Below the pieces are notes generated by a model, which saw only the letters and a list, made by a program, of their open reading frames with translations, did no database searches and was not told where the DNA came from. A DNA stretch of 64,000 nt from Emiliania huxleyi CCMP1516 (taxonomy: Eukaryota > Haptophyta > Isochrysidales > Noelaerhabdaceae): contig NW_005199770.1 of NCBI RefSeq assembly GCF_000372725.1, forward strand, positions 491,063-555,062. Reading direction: 5' to 3'. The position numbers were made by a program, and so were the translations under genes. Each line of letters starts with the position of its first letter. Positions within the stretch are counted from its first letter, which is position 1. Below, piece by piece: positions 60,252 to 64,000 of the stretch.

Positions 60252-61095
60252 GCGTGGCGCCCTGGACACTTGCGATGATGCGCCCATGCCTCACGGCACC
60301 GCGGCACACGCCAGGTTCGTGGTAAATAAATAAGCCTCCTTGTGACTATTTGTTATTGAGAAGTACCCGGCTCTAGATGAAACCTCGCCAACATGGCGCG
60401 CTGTCTTTGAAAGCATGAAAAGAAATTGTAAAACGACTTCCACAAACATCACTCACCTCACGGTAGAGCGCACCACATTCCTCTCCTTAAAATCCCTGTG
60501 TGGTGGCGGCGTGCCGTTCTCCCATCCCTCCCTTGGGTCCGCGCTTTGCTTTCTTTCTTTCTTACTCACCTCAGCGTCGCTCCGACCTCTCTCGGTTCTC
60601 TTCTACGAATGCTGGGTTTAACGACGTACGCGGTCTCTCCAGACCCGGCGCACACGCGTTTCCTCATCCTGGCGCCGGCCTGCGCCGGCCTTCGCCTTCG
60701 AGCTCGCGGGGGGTCGTTTGAGTGTCATCCCCCATTCGCTCTTGTCGTTCAATCGGATAACAATCGTCGTTCGTTCTGCCTCTCCCCGCTTCGAGGCTCG
60801 AGATTCGAGGCGTCTCTCCGCGCACGCGTCCTCCCTTTTCTTCTCCTCGGCCTCACGTTGTCGACGTCGCCTCCGTCGTCAGCAAATACCCTTTCTTCAG
60901 GCCCGCTATTTCTCTTATCCTCGGGCGTTCTTCACACGGGAATCGCAGGGCAGATTGTGAATGAGCTTGCCTGCGGCGGGGGCTGGCGGGTGCACGGAGC
61001 TAAGTGCCTATGTATGTATGTAGGAAGGTGAAGAACAGTCAGGCTCGGACTGGACACCAGCGCGGGATGGGTGGACGACAGAAGTGCCTGTGGTG
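60252..61095. other. Intergenic; family A copy
   Basis: AT-richer sequence with polypyrimidine tracts. No credible frame apart from repeat read-through. Confidence 0.5.
60478..60562 (-). repeat. Dispersed repeat family A, reverse copy
   Basis: CTCTCCTTAAAATCCCTGTG, TGGTGGCGGCGTGCCGTTCT, CCCATCCCTCCCTTGGGTCC, then TTTCTTTCTTTCTT. Confidence 0.88.
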
Positions 61096-61578
61096 ATGCC
61101 TTTGGCGAGGGTGCTGGCGGAGGAGGGAGCGTCTGTCGTCGAGGCGTGCATGGTGGAGTGGGACAGGAGGGGCTTTGGGACTAGTCGCGGCGAGGATGGA
61201 GCGGCGGCGTGGCGGCGCTCGGTCTACTCGGCTTTCGGGCAGCTCTCGGTCGCGGCGCGGGGCGCCATGGTCGAGGTGCTCGTGGCGGAGTACAACTGCT
61301 CCTACATCTGCGGCCGGGAGTGGTGTCGGCGGCAAGGGGAGCGGCACAGGTGGCGGGTGGAGGTTTGGTGGCCCGGGCGCGGGTCGCTGGTGGTGATGGG
61401 GGAGGGCATCGCTGGGGAGGTGGAGGGGTGGCGGGAGCAGATGAGGGCTGGGCAGCATCTGCTGCTCACCGAGGACCTGGTGGCGCTGCTGCGCGGCGCT
61501 GGCTGGGGGGGGCGGGAAGTCCCGTCAGGGACGCCAGCGGGGGGCGCGGCGGGAGCGGAAGTGGTGGGAGTTGGATGA
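61096..61578 (+). CDS. Hypothetical protein
   Basis: A 160-residue frame from ATG 61096 with protein-like composition: PLARVLAEEGASVVEACMVE, AAWRRSVYSAFGQLSVAARG, AMVEVLVAEYNCSYICGREW, WRVEVWWPGRGSLVVMGEGI and GQHLLLTEDLVALLRGAGW. The tail is Gly-rich. No family is recognised. A 5' exon is possible, because the frame is open upstream of the Met. Confidence 0.5.
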   Translation: MPLARVLAEEGASVVEACMVEWDRRGFGTSRGEDGAAAWRRSVYSAFGQLSVAARGAMVEVLVAEYNCSYICGREWCRRQGERHRWRVEVWWPGRGSLVVMGEGIAGEVEGWREQMRAGQHLLLTEDLVALLRGAGWGGREVPSGTPAGGAAGAEVVGVG

Positions 61579-61660
61579 GGGGGATGATGTTTGTTTCGGC
61601 GAGCACTACGGTGCTTGCGGATTCGATCATCCGCCTTCGGCCGACTTCCTCTATGGCGAG

Positions 61661-61688
61661 GACGACGGCTTCTAAGGAAGCCGTCGTC
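61661..61688. other. Perfect 12-bp hairpin
   Basis: GACGACGGCTTC, loop TAAG, GAAGCCGTCGTC. It lies 80 bases after the preceding stop codon and directly before a family A fragment. It could be an RNA 3'-end structure or one end of a small foldback element. Confidence 0.75.
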
Positions 61689-61695
61689 TGCGCCT

Positions 61696-61742
61696 TGTTA
61701 GTGCCAGCGCGCGCAACAGACAAGGGAGGGATGGGAGGACGG
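61696..61742 (+). repeat. Family A fragment with 20-mer relative
   Basis: TTGTTAGTGCCAGCGCGCGC (a diverged reverse copy of the dispersed 20-mer) is followed directly by CAAGGGAGGGATGGGAGGAC. Confidence 0.75.
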
Positions 61743-61805
61743 TGCCCAGTGTCGTGCGACCGGCTGCCGTTGTAAAATTCTTCACAAGCCCTCGCGGGCT
61801 CGAGC

Positions 61806-62597
61806 ATGCGCAGCGTCATCTTCGATGGGGGCATCCGTGTGCCTTCGTACGTCGCCTCCATTCCGCGCAGCAACACCACGCCCGCGTTTGTGGTGCCCGA
61901 CTTCTTCAACGCCTTTGTGCTGCCGGACTTCTTTGGCACCCAAGGCAGGGCGGTACGTGCACTGCACCAGGCCGACCTCGAGCGTGCTCGTTTCGAAAGC
62001 CGTCGAACACCCGGCCGAGTATTCGTTCGCAATTGCTCCGAGCTGCTGGCGCCGGAGCTACCCAGAGCGGTCCGCAGCATTTGGCAGACGCCCTTGGTTC
62101 TGGAGGCGCTCCGCGCCCGCACGAACACGTCGCTGCGGCTCTTCCCGCCGACGGACGAGAAGTCGGTGCACGCTCTGCGATATTCCGAGCCGGGCGATGG
62201 CATCAGCCCGCATTTCGACGGCAACCCGTTCCAAGGGAGGCGGCTGGCTGTGATCTATGTGGTGCGTGACGACGCCGAGAGCCTCCTGCACTTTGAGGGC
62301 GAGCCTGTGCAGGCGCCTGAGGGAAGTGTGGTGATCTTCGAGGGCGATCGGTTGCGGCACTCCGTCCCCCCGCGACAATCGCAAGGCGTTCGACTGGTCG
62401 TGAATGCTCTGTTCTGCGAGCCACCTTGTGAGCATTGCTCCTGCCAGCACCGCGAGCGAGGACTGCGCCACCACAGCTCTTCCACAGCTCGGTCCGGAAG
62501 GGCCGTACACGCACGGCTGCAACACGTGGGCCGCTCTTCGGCGATCGGCGGCGCGGCTGCAGTCAGCTGGCCTGCCACGAGGCGCGAACGCGACTGA
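61806..62597 (+). CDS. 2OG-Fe(II) oxygenase
   Basis: A 263-residue frame from ATG 61806. The double-stranded beta-helix core is clear. His136 and Asp138 lie in DGISPHFDGNPFQGRRLAVI. LLHFEGEPVQAPEGSVVIFE holds middle strands. His185 is in GDRLRHSVPP, and Arg196 in QGVRLVVNALFC is placed to bind 2-oxoglutarate. This HxD...H...R set is what prolyl-4-hydroxylase/AlkB-like dioxygenases use to couple 2-oxoglutarate decarboxylation to substrate oxidation. The part after residue 205 is Cys, His and Arg-rich and of doubtful fold. The substrate cannot be told. The gene appears intron-free. Confidence 0.75.
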   Translation: MRSVIFDGGIRVPSYVASIPRSNTTPAFVVPDFFNAFVLPDFFGTQGRAVRALHQADLERARFESRRTPGRVFVRNCSELLAPELPRAVRSIWQTPLVLEALRARTNTSLRLFPPTDEKSVHALRYSEPGDGISPHFDGNPFQGRRLAVIYVVRDDAESLLHFEGEPVQAPEGSVVIFEGDRLRHSVPPRQSQGVRLVVNALFCEPPCEHCSCQHRERGLRHHSSSTARSGRAVHARLQHVGRSSAIGGAAAVSWPATRRERD

Positions 62598-63398
62598 CTA
62601 ACACGGGTCACGGCTTTGGGGACCGCGGTAGTACCGTAGCGACGCTAGCGTGTGCCCCAGCCCAGTGCCCCAGGCGTCGCCCGCGTACGCTGAACGCGTC
62701 CCGTCGGAGTAATAAGGCGAGAGGGCACCTCTAGGGCACGTCCTGGTGATATATGTGCTATACATGTCATCGCGTCCGGATGGAGGGCCACCGGTGTCGT
62801 TCGACGTCCTGTCGACAGCGTGCCGACAGCGCGACACAGACCATGTGGGACGCGTCGAGTACCGACCTCTACTGCTTACCCAGCCTTCGAGTGTATCCTG
62901 GCTGTGGTCCCACACCCACTGGTGTCCATCTCAGAGACCGCAGGAGGTCATGAGGGTCGATGGGAGTGCCAACCCCACAATGCCTAAAAACCCAGCCCAG
63001 TACGGCTTTGATGTGTATCAACAAACGTCTGGCTCGGCGGAGCGTCTCAGGCAAGAGGGCCGCACAAGCCGCACGTACCGCCAGCTGTGAAGCGGAGAGG
63101 TAGCCACGTACTAATCTACACCACGGAACGCCTTCTCTCTCGCCAGACTCTCTCGCCGTCGGTTGGGCCCTCCCGCCGGGCCTGGCCCCGCGACGCTAGA
63201 GCGGGCACGCGCAGAGGGCACCGTCTGGCGGACGGAGGGTCAAGTTGCCGTACGGGGCGCCTTGGAGGGCGGCGACGCCTGCACAGGGGGGGGGGAGGAA
63301 CCGCGTCGTTAGAGAGGGCGGCGGGTGCAAACGCTGTGTGTGCGGAGGTGGGAGGCGTGGCGCACCGCTTGAAGCCTGAGATTGCGCCCTCCGTGGCA
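62598..63398. other. No supported gene
   Basis: Frames exist on both strands but are Arg-rich and motif-free. The part up to 63090 has lower GC and may be UTR or intergenic. Confidence 0.45.
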
Positions 63399-63842
63399 TC
63401 ATGCTGTGGAGCTGGAAGCACCGGCGGCACGCCAAAACGGCTGTCGTGTGGCGTCTTGGTAGCAGCAGATCTTCGCACCTTCGCCTTCGGCCTCGAACTC
63501 CTCGAGCGCCATGCACTTCTTGAAGTAAGCTGCCCAGAAGCCTCGGAGCTCCTCATCGTCGCCGACAAAGTCCTCAGTTGTGATCATCACGTTGTACGCG
63601 TTCTGTCAGCCATAGCGTGGGTGCTGCACGTCCCATTCGCTCGAGACGAGACACAGGTCGTTTGCGTTACCCCACCTCCAGACCCACTCAACCACAGCCT
63701 CGGCGGAATCATGCAACGAGCACTCTTCCGTCCCGTCCTCAATCTGCACATACAGGGAGTAAGCACCCTCGTCCTTGCCGACGTTCTGTTTGCCTTTGGT
63801 TGGATTTCTCCTGCTTTTGCCGATGGGTGTCTTCGGCGCCAT
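63399..63842 (-). CDS. Small hypothetical protein, frame broken by one TGA
   Basis: From ATG 63842 the frame reads MAPKTPIGKSRRNPTKGKQN, EGAYSLYVQIEDGTEECSLH, DSAEAVVEWVWRWGNANDLC, LVSSEWDVQHPRYG, then TGA at 63606-63608. It continues in the same frame with QNAYNVMITTEDFVGDDEEL, RGFWAAYFKKCMALEEFEAE and GEGAKICCYQDATRQPF to a stop near 63399. Both halves look equally protein-like. The TGA could be a TGG (Trp) lost by mutation or sequence error, a retained short intron beginning with GC (TATG/GCTGAC), or less likely selenocysteine. No SECIS-like fold was seen just downstream. The family is unknown. Confidence 0.55.
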
Positions 63843-64000
63843 GCGCGGTCAGGTTGCAAGAGCGCCGAGTCTGCCGTCAGTCACTCGGGTCACTCGCGCG
63901 TACTTTTTCTGTGTTTAGTGTTCGCCGGCATAACGAGGCATAACGCCCGTGCCCCCGAGTTCATTTTATATAAGTAACGCAGGTTTGTGTACTTCTTGCT

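Noticed and set aside
61084-61095. A GTG start upstream of the hypothetical protein at 61096
   Set aside because: Nuclear eukaryotic genes start at ATG; the in-frame ATG follows four codons later.

Overview
The window is nuclear DNA from a GC-rich unicellular eukaryote, most likely a haptophyte alga of the Emiliania/Chrysochromulina kind. That assignment is an inference from overall character. In its favour are very high GC in coding DNA, many short introns (about 50-115 nt), several introns that seem to start with GC instead of GT, a CCCTAA-type telomeric tract, a selenoprotein candidate, low-complexity Ala/Gly/Pro runs, and many dispersed short repeats between genes. There are no operons; genes lie on both strands. 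There is one 100-N assembly gap (1490-1589).

Layout. 1-3.1 kb: no supported gene; a gap bounded by 100-bp direct repeats, and a hairpin. 3.1-4.3 kb (-): RCC1-repeat protein. 4.8-8.8 kb (+): Hsp70 ATPase-domain protein that seems to lack a substrate-binding domain. 9.4-11 kb (+): GT8 glycosyltransferase. 11.2-11.7 kb (-): small coiled-coil protein. 12-13.5 kb (+): FABP/lipocalin-like protein. 14-20 kb: small hypotheticals, an exostosin-like protein, a tail-anchored membrane protein and a Tudor-like protein. 21.2-26.4 kb (+): a formin with an N-terminal EH domain. 26.8-27.7 kb (+): mitochondrial carrier. 28-30 kb (-): calpain with a CaaX-like end. 30.5-31.7 kb (+): methyltransferase. 32.4-32.8 kb (+): peroxiredoxin with TGA at the peroxidatic position, a SECIS-like fold downstream and a KDEL end. 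33.2-33.9 kb (-): DUF6940-like protein. 34-38 kb: a nest of dispersed repeats, two small genes and CTGTCAG minisatellites. 38-45.2 kb: hypothetical proteins, a possible SMP/TULIP-like protein, a multi-span membrane protein and a mitochondrial CBS protein. 45.4-47.3 kb (-): unrecognised ORF cluster. 47.7-48.8 kb (+): F-box protein. 49.5-54.1 kb (+): intron-rich NhaA-type Na+/H+ antiporter. 55.4-57.6 kb (-): TPR protein. 59.1-60.3 kb (+): ATP23 metalloprotease. 61.1-62.6 kb (+): a hypothetical protein and a 2OG-Fe(II) oxygenase. 63.4-63.8 kb (-): small gene interrupted by one in-frame TGA.

The genes look like unrelated housekeeping and signalling functions, not a cluster. The themes that cut across the window are intron origin and repeats. 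Several introns are bounded by duplicated exon sequence, one of them filled with telomeric repeats. Introns of at least four genes are packed with 10-11-nt tandem repeats. At least three short dispersed repeat families recur between genes in both orientations. Exon boundaries given here were placed by eye from conserved protein motifs and splice consensus, so gene spans are more reliable than individual exon ends.
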